Below are positions 1 to 8,929 of a stretch of DNA of 64,000 nt, in pieces. Numbering within the stretch: position 1 is the first letter of the stretch; each line of letters opens with the position of its first letter. The translations under genes were made by a program, and so were the position numbers. The stretch comes from Gautieria morchelliformis. Lineage: Eukaryota > Basidiomycota > Agaricomycetes > Gomphales > Gomphaceae. The stretch spans positions 62,001-126,000 of the forward strand of contig WHVA01000315.1 in NCBI GenBank assembly GCA_015179125.1. The letters are read 5' to 3'. The notes below the pieces were generated by a model, which was not told where the DNA came from, ran no database searches, and saw nothing but the letters and a program-made list of their open reading frames with translations.

Positions 1-2
1 GA

Positions 3-2126
3 ACTTTCGGATGCCTCGCCTATGCGCACACCACAACGCAGCGCACCAAATTTGACCCAACTTCAAAGGAACTGATTTTCATAGGATATGATGGATCCAC
101 CAAGGGGTACAAGCTGTGGGATCCATCTACACACAAAATCCTGGTATCCACCGACGTTGCATTTGAGGAAAACGCATATACTCTCCGTGCCCCAACCGTC
201 CCGATCGCGCAGCCAAACTCTAACCCTTCGCAGCCCCCACAACTGATGCCTGAACTAGTCAAATTGGCGCTGCCAGAGAGCGACAACGAAGATCTCGAAG
301 ACCACGCACCAGCACACGGTCCACCGCCGCCTCCAGGACCACCAGTCCCAGGCCACGTCCCACAACAGGCTCCACCACGCGTACCAGTACCTCCGCGAAG
401 ATCTGCACGCATCGTCGGGAGGTCCCTGCGCCCCGACCCAACGAACGCTAGCCCAGACAGGGCTCAGCGCTGGGTACCTGCGGTATGGACGAATGCGATT
501 ACAGTGTTCCTGGCTGCCGCGGACACGACACCCACGGGAGACCCAACATTGTATCAGGCCACGATGTCCTCCGCAGAAGCCAACTTCTGGCATCGGGCCA
601 TGACAGAAGAAATAAAATGCTTACTGGATAACGGGACTTGGGAGCTGACTGACCTACCGAAAGACAGACGCACGGTGAAATGCAGGTGGGTGTACCTAAC
701 GAAGCGCGACACTCAAGGAAAAATCACCAGATACTGGGCCCAACTTGTCGCCAAAGGTTTTCTGCAAACCTTGGGCATTGATTATGAAGAGACCTTCGCG
801 CCAGTCGCCAGGCTCGACTCCCTGAGGCTACTGCTAGCACTTGCAGTGAGGTTCGACCTAGGAGTACACCAGATCGACATAAAATCAGCCTACCTCAACG
901 GCAACCTGGATGAAGAACTGTACATGGACCAACTGGAAGGTTTTGCAGTCCCAGGGAAGGAAAACAAGGTGTGCAAACTGTCAAAGGCCATCTACGGGTT
1001 AAAACAAGCGGGACGGCAATGGCACACACACCTGCAAGAGACGCTCGACACCCTGGGATTCCAAAAAAACATCGCCAGCGATGTATCCATCTTCATCAAA
1101 CGTGACGATGGGGGAGACCACCCCACCATCGTGCTCGTATATGTGGATGACATAGCGATAATTGGAGTCCTTGCAGCCGTCAACGATCTTAAAGCGAAAA
1201 TTGGGACGCGCTACAAGATCACTGACCTAGGAGAGATAAATCATTTCTTGGGAATCCACATCACGCGCGATCGCCCAAAAAGAACGATAAGCATAGATCA
1301 ATCCCACTATATCGAACGCATGCTGACCAGATACGATATGCTGGAGTGTAGACCGGTGTACACGCCATTCGCGCCGGGCACAAAGCTTGTACCCAACACC
1401 GAAAAGTTCTCCGACTCAACCGTCACCTCACGCTACCAACAAATAGTGGGATCACTCATGTACACCATGCTTGGCTTGAGACCGGACATATGCTTCGCGG
1501 TCAACTGGCTCTCGCAATTTGGTGCAAATCCCACGGCAGACCACTTACTCGCTCCCCAACACATCCTCCGTTACCTGTTCACAACACAAACACATGCCCT
1601 GATGTATGGAATGAACGACTCCACCGAACTCGTCAGCTACAGCGACTCAGATTGGGCCGCTGGCACCGACGGCCGACGATCGACAACCGGCTATGTGTTC
1701 ATACTATCAGGAAGCTCCATAGCATGGGCCGCACAAAAGCAGAGGACCGTCGCACTGTCATCGACAGAAGCAGAGTACATGGCATTGACGGAGTGCACAA
1801 AGCACATGCAGTGGACCATCTCCCTGCTCCAACAACTCAATTTCGAGGTAGAACACGCACTCGACATATATTCAGACTCACTAGGGGCTCACACTATCGC
1901 CGCAAACGCCGTGTTTCACAAACGAACGAAACACATCGATGTCAAATACCACTATATTCGAGAATGTATGAACAAGGGAACTATCGAAGTCTCACCTGTA
2001 TCCATGAAGGACAACGTCGCCGATCTCCTAACCAAATCGCTGCCCCGCGATCAGCACCAAAAGCTACGCTTGAAACTAGGACTCGACGATGGTTCAATCA
2101 CGGGGGAGTGTTGTGAATCCGAATGA
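3..2126 (+). CDS. Copia-1 pol, partial (integrase C-terminus, RT, RNase H)
   Basis: One frame is open from base 3 to 2126. In order it holds the integrase C-terminal segment (FGCLAYAH near the start, then KGYKLWDP), a proline-rich linker with the RRSARI motif (about 390-420), reverse transcriptase (KARLVAKGF-type region near 740, YVDD at about 1140-1150) and copia-type RNase H (YSDSDWA at about 1635, LSSTEAEYMA at about 1765, ending with the ADLLTK box near 2025). The order PR-IN-RT-RH is that of Ty1/copia (Pseudoviridae). It ends next to the polypurine tract of the 3' LTR. Confidence 0.9.
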   Translation, partial: TFGCLAYAHTTTQRTKFDPTSKELIFIGYDGSTKGYKLWDPSTHKILVSTDVAFEENAYTLRAPTVPIAQPNSNPSQPPQLMPELVKLALPESDNEDLEDHAPAHGPPPPPGPPVPGHVPQQAPPRVPVPPRRSARIVGRSLRPDPTNASPDRAQRWVPAVWTNAITVFLAAADTTPTGDPTLYQATMSSAEANFWHRAMTEEIKCLLDNGTWELTDLPKDRRTVKCRWVYLTKRDTQGKITRYWAQLVAKGFLQTLGIDYEETFAPVARLDSLRLLLALAVRFDLGVHQIDIKSAYLNGNLDEELYMDQLEGFAVPGKENKVCKLSKAIYGLKQAGRQWHTHLQETLDTLGFQKNIASDVSIFIKRDDGGDHPTIVLVYVDDIAIIGVLAAVNDLKAKIGTRYKITDLGEINHFLGIHITRDRPKRTISIDQSHYIERMLTRYDMLECRPVYTPFAPGTKLVPNTEKFSDSTVTSRYQQIVGSLMYTMLGLRPDICFAVNWLSQFGANPTADHLLAPQHILRYLFTTQTHALMYGMNDSTELVSYSDSDWAAGTDGRRSTTGYVFILSGSSIAWAAQKQRTVALSSTEAEYMALTECTKHMQWTISLLQQLNFEVEHALDIYSDSLGAHTIAANAVFHKRTKHIDVKYHYIRECMNKGTIEVSPVSMKDNVADLLTKSLPRDQHQKLRLKLGLDDGSITGECCESE

Positions 2127-2281
2127 CCAGTTGCCGAGTCGGCACCACCTTCTCTTTACAGACGATATTACTAAGCAACTAGTATAGTTACCCAACGCGT
2201 GTAAGACGGCGCTTCAGACATTCTTCTGACGCCATCCAGGTTCCAAACTGCCTATAGAGGTTGCTCACAATATTAGGGTCA

Positions 2282-2704
2282 TGACTCACTGCCAAGCTGG
2301 AGTATTATTGGTCCAAAGTCTTGTGACTTGGGAAATGACTCCTGCATGACTCAGAGCCTGACTCAGCACGTGACTCATGCTTGGACTCTGGCATATCATT
2401 GGCTGAGAGGCCTCTTACCAATGAAAGGCTGTGTTGAGCTAATCCTCTTTAAGAATAAGGGTGTATCATATTCTTAGACATGACTCATGCCTGACTCACT
2501 ACCTTATTTCTGCTTGACTCAGTGCATGACTCACTCCCAAATCATGCGCTGCGATTGGATAACACGAGTTCTGACTCATTACCCTTTTTCACTCTGACTC
2601 ACTACCCCATTTCTGCATGACTTAGTGCATGACTCACTCCCTAATCGTGAACTGCGATTGGCCAACACATGCTCTGACTCAGTACCCTATTTCTTCATGA
2701 CTCA
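2282..2704 (+). promoter_or_regulatory. Cluster of 13 TGACTCA (Gcn4/AP-1-type) sites in copia-1 U3
   Basis: Perfect TGACTCA heptamers start at 2282, 2347, 2359, 2371, 2481, 2492, 2515, 2527, 2572, 2595, 2630, 2675 and 2698, all on the same strand, with further one-base variants between them. The random expectation is about one per 8 kb counting both strands. Part of the cluster lies in an imperfect tandem repeat (about 2490-2704), which also repeats a CGATTGG (inverted CCAAT) box at about 2551 and 2654. TGACTCA is the known target of Gcn4/Cpc1 and AP-1-like bZIP factors, so control by amino-acid starvation or stress is an inference. Confidence 0.8.
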
Positions 2705-2734
2705 TTCTAATCTATTAATAGATAGGAGATACAA

Positions 2735-2743
2735 TATAAAAGG
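2735..2743 (+). promoter_or_regulatory. TATA box of copia-1 LTR
   Basis: TATAAAAGG lies just downstream of the TGACTCA cluster, as expected for the U3/R border of an LTR promoter. Transcription would start some tens of bases downstream. Confidence 0.6.
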
Positions 2744-3120
2744 AGGCCTTACTGCCCACCTTTCATCAGCCAATACATCATCATCTACTACCCACGTACC
2801 TCGTGTGACTTGCCAAGCTTGCACAGCTTACTAAGCTGCTAACCCCAGCTAGGGTTATTACACTTCCTTAGTGTATTAATTCTCAGTTAAGTGGTTGTGT
2901 TTCTACTTAGCCACCCAGACTAACACTCTAGGTGAAATTCTGCAGAGTGAGTCTGACAATCGATTTCCTTGTCAATTAGCTCTCCAATACCCAAGACAAA
3001 CTGATCAGTGACTTTCCTGTTCAGTGACTTTCACAAGTCACTTCTTAAACCCTTGTCGCTCGTTTATTGCAGTTCATTGACGTTAATCAGGTCAGTCCAC
3101 TTACAAACTCTCCTGTGAAG

Positions 3121-4018
3121 CCATGTCTATCTTTTTGGAATACTTGGACCCCGATAGTCATCCTCGAACCTACAGACTAATAGTTTGTTATTCATTATGC
3201 CAGTAGTTTTTAATATTCTTGCAGTTTCCTATACGACATGTTCTGATAGACCAAAGTGTTAGCTCTGACACCAAAGTCTTGAAGGGTGCCAAAATAACAC
3301 ACCAGACGATGATCATTATTGAACATCATCCACAAAGGATTCCCATTGCAGCAATGTTTGACATTTGAAAGTTTTAATGACTTTAAATTATTTAATATGC
3401 ATAAACAGATCCCATAAATCCACACACGAAAGTTCATCAGATAGTGGCCTAATGGGACAACTCATAACTTACGCGCGGTAGAGAAGACATTGTAAGTGGA
3501 GAGAAAGGCTTTGGGATGAGTAGTAAGTGAGAGGAGGGGAATCGCGATAATCATTTGAGAGGCCGACGACCATACTTATATATAACATGCACCTCTATCA
3601 TTGTCAGTCACGAATGTGCGACAGGCCCCCTAAGGTGAGTCCGCGGGAAGTGACATAATGACATGCCCTGTTAAAAGAAGGAAGGGAAATGCATGGCCAT
3701 ACCTTGGCAGGAATGCTGTTACTTTTATGTAAGGATTAAGTCATTCACTTCAAAACGTGTTTGCATTGGTTGGTGCTGAATACAGTTCGGAGGGATCGGG
3801 AGAGGGTTGTGTGTGGGGGAGAGCAGGTGGGTACGATTCATATGATGTAAGTATCTGGGTTATGTGTGGTGGAGAGGATTGGCGGAGACAGAATTGCATT
3901 CCTGGGACACATTATCAAGGTGAAGGATGGGGAGAACACATCATATATTGCCTTCAAGGAGAGGCAGGACTGGCTAAAGGTAATATGCAAAGTACTATAC
4001 AAAGACAACGACATTGAA
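3121..4018. other. Stretch between copia-1 and the gene at 4019-5095; one weak plus-strand ORF
   Basis: No convincing gene is seen in 3121-3750. At about 3860-4033 the plus strand can encode a protein-like segment (it includes GDRIAFLGHIIKVKDG and ERQDWLKVICKVLYK) ending in a stop at about 4033, just beyond the end of the minus-strand gene. It could be a decayed exon, but no family is recognised and the start is unclear. Confidence 0.3.
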
Positions 4019-5095
4019 CTACCCTCTGGAATTGGATGAAGAAGACGCTGCCGCCTGAGAAGAAAACCAAAAGTGGAAGGGGAGACAGTAGTTTATGAAA
4101 ATACAATGGCAACTCTTCTGAAGAATACAGCACAGTTCAAGGCGTAAGCAGTGAATGTCGCTTACCACTTCTGGTGGTGAGATTGCAAGGGTCAGCCTGG
4201 GAGCATGCTTCCGGTGAGGAAATGCCACCGTCAGAATGGCCCGGCAAAGTAGGCAAAGACAAACATCATCCCTCAGGAAAGCGTGGGGACTCAGGACCAC
4301 GATAATCTTTGGTTTTGGCAAGGGGGATGGCAAATTTCCTACGGCATCAGCGCGGTTGCCCCTCCACAGCAACAGGTGACATTGTGGCACAACCTGGCGA
4401 CCACTGCGCCAAAGTGGCCGGTCCCACGTTCATTGCAACGTTATCCACGACCACACTAAAATTACCTTCACTGTTCAGTTCCTTCAGGGTGCCATACATA
4501 TAAATTGTGGTGTTAATGTTGGGAGTAGGGGTGCAACTCCAACAAACGGACTTCCCATCATAGACACATCTGCCATACCATTCATAAATAATGTGCAAAA
4601 GAAAAAAAATAAAAATATCAACATGCACTCGACGATGAATGGCTTAGTGCCATCTCGAACATAATCCAACACCCCCAGATTAAACTTTCGGGTGTTGGAA
4701 TCCGGATCAGTTTCAGCATTGTTGAGAACAGCACCCAGGCCCCAAACGACGACCACCTTATTGTTTGGAATGCCGTCCTCGTATTCATCACTGGAGGGAT
4801 CTCCTGGATAAGCCATTACAGAGACGGCGTCCATCAAAACTCTGGTCGACGAAGCCGCATAAACGCGTCCCACGACATGCACAATGGTGTCGTCACGTAG
4901 TAATTTCTCCCCTGGAGGCATATACAACCGTATCTCCATAGGATGCAAAGTGCCCATCAAGGTCTCCAAGACCATATCGTAAAAAGAATAATAAGTGGAT
5001 GTTGTTGTCTGATGACGTCCACCCTGAAGGCAGAGATTAGCCATCAACGCAATGATGGACATTGCAAAGACGCAAGGAAGAAGCAAAGATGACAT
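4019..5095 (-). CDS. Hypothetical basidiomycete protein, at least three exons
   Basis: Exon 1 (about 5095 to 4629) includes GTLHPMEIRLYMPPGEKLL, VVGRVYAASS and NNKVVVVWGLGAVLNN. An intron at 4570-4628 (GTGCAT...GGCAG, 59 nt) joins in phase to a second exon reading VYDGKSV, PNINTTIYMYG and NFSVVVDNVAMNVG. A last exon ending AASSSSNSRG with a stop at 4019-4021 is plausible, but the splice sites between exons 2 and 3 are uncertain. The N-terminus is hydrophobic (LLLPCVFAMSIIALMANL), so a signal peptide or an unrecognised upstream intron is possible. From memory, similar uncharacterised proteins occur in Agaricomycetes; I know no function. The internal phase match supports a real gene. Confidence 0.55.
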
Positions 5096-5176
5096 GTCCC
5101 TAAATTTTTGATAAAAAAAGTCCGACAAAGGATGCCTAAGAGTAAGACAGGGGAGAGAGGGATCATAAATGCACAC

Positions 5177-5743
5177 ACCTGGGAACCTCCTGAATGCGTC
5201 CTAAAGGACAGCATCATCCGACAAGGCAAGATGGATTGCATCCACATAGCACCATTAGATGTTCACACACGGCAGGTAAAGGAGAAGAAAGAGAGAAGAG
5301 TACAAAAGATAGTGATGGACATAGAAACTTATAGTAAGGGATTTAGAACAACGACCTGTACATTCAGTACAGACGTGGTCAGTCTGCAAGGACAATGTGG
5401 TAGGACGTCCATCGGCAAAGCGATAAAAAACACCCGAAAGCGACAGCCATAAAGTTGTATTCCCGTACTGGTATCTATCTCTGTCTTGACTCTCAAGCTT
5501 CATAGTGCTACGCAATGTGCATATCCCTGCATTCCTAACCCAATACACCAACTACACCAGTACACCAACCATCAATCATCAATTCACTTAAACACTGTGG
5601 CAACGTTGTTTCTGGGCATCCTTACCTCCGAGTCCCCGGTCCCTGATTCCAGGCACCTAAACGTTAGAGTTACAAATGTGGCCATGCGGCAAAGACCATT
5701 AATGGTGTTAACTACTTTCGGTTCAAGACATCTGTTACAGTAA
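5177..5743. other. Upstream region of the hypothetical gene; nothing recognised
   Basis: Only short ORFs without family resemblance are seen. The probable promoter of the minus-strand gene ending at 4019 lies here. The trinucleotide TAA at 5741-5743 is the left target duplication of the MITE that follows. Confidence 0.4.
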
Positions 5744-6142
5744 CAGTGCAGGCATATAAAGGTTTTCTTGTCTGAAAAACTGTTGAAAAAACTGTAAAGA
5801 TTTTCCAAATATTTTTAATGTTTTTTATGTAAAAAAACTGTAATAAAATTTTGTGTTTTTATTAGAATTTGTTGAGCAAGAAAATTATTAAAAAATTCAA
5901 AGTTTTTTTCAGGGTTTTTTATGGGTTTCTTTGCGTTTTCAGAAAGAAACTTATAAAAAGACATAAAAAACCCTGCAAAAAACTTTAAACTTTTTTACAA
6001 TTTTCTTGCTCAACAAATTCTAACAAAAACACAAAATTTGGTTAAAGTTTTTTTACATTAAAAACACTAAAAAAAAATTGGAATATCTTTACAGTTTTTT
6101 GAACAGTTTTTCAGACCAGAAAATCTTTATATGCCTCCAGTG
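5744..6142. mobile_element. AT-rich palindromic MITE, complete (CACTG-type ends)
   Basis: The 399-bp element is almost one long palindrome with its centre near 5945. The outer ends read CAGTGCAGGCATATAAAG on the left and, reverse-complemented, CACTGGAGGCATATAAAG on the right. It is flanked by the direct repeat TAA (5741-5743 and 6143-6145). CACT(A/G) ends with a 2-3-bp target duplication are typical of CACTA/CMC DNA transposons, so a non-autonomous CACTA-like foldback element is the best guess. It encodes nothing. Confidence 0.7.
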
Positions 6143-6145
6143 TAA

Positions 6146-6505
6146 TCAGGGTTTAAGTAGGTATGTCCTTACAACAAATTCCTTCCTGAGCTCCTGGCTT
6201 CCTTGCCGCCCCGTTGGTCCGCACATGTTTTGGGTTCCTTCCTCTTCTTTTGAGCCCACGGTTTTTTATCCTCTCTTTTGTATGCTACGTCAGGGTGCAC
6301 TTCACCCTTTCACTCTCCATCGCTAGTTCTGCTGAACTATTCTGTGCACATACTTATATACTGGCTTCAAAATTGCTCTAATTAGTCATCTGTGCTTTTC
6401 TGATTGCTTAAACTCTCAGCCAGAAATCTCCTCAGGTCGTTCAGTGCTTCCCCACCCCCCTCCCACTATTTCTTCCATACCGAATTGACTTCGCATTGCT
6501 CCCCC
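6146..6505. other. Unassigned sequence between two MITE copies
   Basis: Pyrimidine-rich, no gene seen. It separates the complete MITE from a left-truncated second copy and does not match the 8-kb unit. Confidence 0.4.
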
Positions 6506-6798
6506 TTGTGTTTTTATTAGAATTTGTTGAGCAGAAAATTGTGAAAAAAAATCAGACTTTTTTACGGGGTTTTTTATGGGTTTCTTTGTGTTTTCACAAA
6601 GAAACTTATAAAAAAAAACATATAAAACCCTGCAAAAAACTTTAAACTTTTTTACAATTTTCTTGCTCAACAAATTCTAACAAAAACATAAAATTTTGTT
6701 AAAGTTTTTTTACATTAAAAACATTAAAAAAAATGGGAATATCTTTACAGTTTTTTGAACAGTTTTTCAGACCAGAAAATCTTCATATGCCTCCAGTG
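6506..6798. mobile_element. Second copy of the palindromic MITE, left part missing
   Basis: Repeats the central and right part of the 5744-6142 element, including the central inverted repeat around 6590 and the right end ATGCCTCCAGTG at about 6787-6798. The outer left arm of about 140 bp is absent. It abuts the left edge of unit copy A, so its insertion or a later deletion probably removed the beginning of that copy. Confidence 0.7.
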
Positions 6799-7413
6799 GT
6801 ATGCACTTGGCGGCCTACACGAGAAAGTGTCACCAGGCGAAGTATGCATCAATGTTAACATGCACCCATACCCACCTACACCACCTGTTGCACTATCACC
6901 ATCTTCCTCTCAGACCCTCTCTGTACCGTCCCCTTAAGAAATCAAAGCAAAACTACATGCAATCACGCCCCAGAATCCCACTACTGTCACATATTTCGTC
7001 TTCTACCCCTTCCTACATCCACTACCTTATCTCCAGCCTTGTTCTCTTTCTTTTCTTGCACATTAGCTTGCATCACACCGTCACTGCCTATTCGATTGAC
7101 AGCATCATGTACACTTGCACACTCCTCTGCCCAAGTGGGAAATATGGCTGTGCCACTCTTAACCTTCACGGACCGCATGCCAACATTCTCTGTGCTTACT
7201 ATGGGCTTGCTTGAGATCAACAAGGGGATTGAGCACCAGCTGGGTGTTGATCCTGGGTGTTGGGTGGCTGTTGTGCTGGTGTACCTCGAATTTTTGAAAT
7301 TTCTGACAGAGAGAGACGTGAGAGGGGCGTATGTGGTGGTGAAAATCATAGTTGACGTCTTTTCCTGTCAATACACAGTCTTATTATCTCGCAGCTACGA
7401 ACAGGTGACATGA
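6799..7413 (+). pseudogene. Gene X, copy A, 3' part only
   Basis: Only the last part of the unrecognised gene X is present. The coherent frame reads YPPTPPVALSPSSSQTLS near 6880, is interrupted at about 6935, and later reads AQVGNMAVPLLTFTDRMPTF, LLEINKGIEHQLGVDPGCW and FLTERDVRGAYVVVKI before a stop near 7411. Copies B and C read the same peptide with their own separate lesions, which shows the frame was once under coding selection. Function unknown. Confidence 0.5.
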
Positions 7414-7727
7414 CAGTGATGGAATAAGTCATATGGGTGGCAAGTTCTGGGAGGTTCAGGTAACATATCTTGTTCACGATAGCTTTTAAATCCCAACTGT
7501 AGAACATGTCACAAGAGCCCATATTCTAGGTCATTCTGTCTCAAAGCTGTTACGGCGTATTCAGAAGTAGAAATGTCCCATCCTCTATTTTATTCCATCA
7601 CAATTAATCTATTTTCCATGCTCAAACTCATCAGTGTTCAGTCTTACCGGTGATTCAATTTATCCACATCCCGATTCGGCTCATTCCAGTAATAATATGA
7701 GTGTAAAAGGATACTTATCGGTCAGTC

Positions 7728-7978
7728 AAAATTTAGAGTGAAGCGCGGTGAGTTTAGGATCTTTTGACACATCTGCGCATACTCATGTGCATCCAGACTG
7801 TATGGCGCTCGCATGGAGTGTAAATATACCGTATGCTATGCGTGCGACGGGAATATCAGTGTCCATCATGATCGGGTGCGTCGTACTCTCAATTTAATGC
7901 GATGTCGGGCTCCATCCAGGCCAAATGTTTCTGATACTCATGAGCATCACAATAGGGTCTTGCATACTTGGGTCTGAC
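7728..7978 (+). pseudogene. Small conserved ORF P2, copy A
   Basis: Reads SRLYGARMECKYTVCYACDG then NISVHHDRVRRTLNLMRCRA, ending at TGA 7976-7978. The same peptide is open in copy C (40668-40907) and largely conserved in copy B (25862-25640), but here it has an internal stop near the beginning (FRIF-stop-HICAYSC). The function is unknown; it could be an exon of a larger gene or of gene X. Confidence 0.4.
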
Positions 7979-8106
7979 AGGGGTCATGGATTCATGGCGT
8001 TCCCACTGGGTTTTTTATTGCCATGAGCTACCAGCCTGCCGATCCTGCCCCAGATTTTCTCTAGAGTACATGTATTTGCTGGACTTCCACTTAGCATACT
8101 TGTCAT

Positions 8107-8598
8107 TGTTGGGTGCATTTATGCTCCTGCACCAAAATCAAGCATAATATATTCGATTTATTGTATGGTGTTTCAATATCTTCTCACATTATTCTTGTAC
8201 CATGCATCCACTTCTCTGATTATTTTCGAAATTTTCCAGTCACTCCCTACCTCTCCATTTCATCTTGTTATCTCTATTTTCACAAGCGGCTGCACCCAGC
8301 GGAGTTGGAAATGACTTCGACGCGCGAGCTCTTAGGCGCTAAAGAGCCGGGTGCACATATATGCCTTCTGAGACAGGATAGTGCTCCTCTATCAGTGACA
8401 ATAAATTCACTGAGAGAGGCGAGTAGTATTCTGTATATTTTCATAGCATGCTGACTGAAAATCATGTAGTGAATTTGATTCTAGGTATTGTATTAATATA
8501 ACAGTGACAATAAATTCACTGAGAGAGTGAATTTGATTCTAGTCTATTCTTTTGAGCAACAAGTCCAAACCTACTGCCTATAATTCCTGTCCTCTACA
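8107..8598 (+). repeat. Solo LTR, family beta
   Basis: A 492-bp segment begins TGTTGGGTGCATT and ends CCTCTACA, flanked by 5-bp duplications GTCAT (8102-8106 and 8599-8603). Removing it restores the unit sequence found in copy C at about 41030. A second copy of the family, inverted, is at 33384-33872. No internal coding region is present, as expected after LTR-LTR recombination. It contains the short inverted repeat TCAGTGA...TCACTGA. Confidence 0.85.
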
Positions 8599-8929
8599 GT
8601 CATTCCACGGACTGTCTATGCAGCCTTTTTTTTGCAGGCAGGTGCCTTGCCAGATGCCCGCCATACTCCCTAAACCACTCAGAAACTCGCAAGGCCCCAA
8701 AGGCCACCACAATTCAAATAAATTAGGAAGAAACTCAAATTTGAAATATCACAGAATATATATGTATCTACTGGTTTTGGATGCTATGGGTTGGCCAGAG
8801 TGAGCAGATAGCCATATAAGTTGCTGCATGTTGCTCTGCTAGTGTGTTTGTATTGGAATCGTGGCTATGATGCATTAGCTTGGATGCTGTCATTAAGCCA
8901 CTGCCATTCTTCCAGATCCGACTGAACCA

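Larger units (their letters stand above)
1..3120 (+). mobile_element. Copia-1: Ty1/copia LTR retrotransposon, left part outside the window
   Basis: The window opens inside the integrase C-terminal region of a Ty1/copia element and runs through reverse transcriptase and RNase H into the 3' LTR. A polypurine run (2102-2108) precedes the LTR, which begins at 2109 with TGTTGTGAATCC. Its right end is not certain: a TATA-type promoter lies at 2735-2743, and the LTR probably ends between about 2.95 and 3.12 kb, giving roughly 0.85-1.0 kb. The other LTR is outside the window, so target duplication and age cannot be judged. The visible coding part looks whole. Confidence 0.9.
2109..3120 (+). repeat. 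Copia-1 3' LTR (right end approximate)
   Basis: Starts TGTTGTGAATCC straight after the purine-rich tract. The U3 part carries a dense TGACTCA cluster and CCAAT boxes, followed by a TATAAAAGG box at 2735-2743. The R-U5 border and the right end are not resolved because the partner LTR is not in the window. Confidence 0.7.

Noticed and set aside
3210-3437. Minus-strand 75-codon ORF downstream of copia-1
   Set aside because: Short, no family resemblance, possibly overlapping the uncertain LTR edge.
8113-8454. 113-codon ORF inside the beta solo LTR (also 33866-33525)
   Set aside because: It lies wholly inside an LTR with TG...CA ends and target duplications. Conservation between the two copies is explained by the LTR being a young repeat, and the peptide has no family resemblance.
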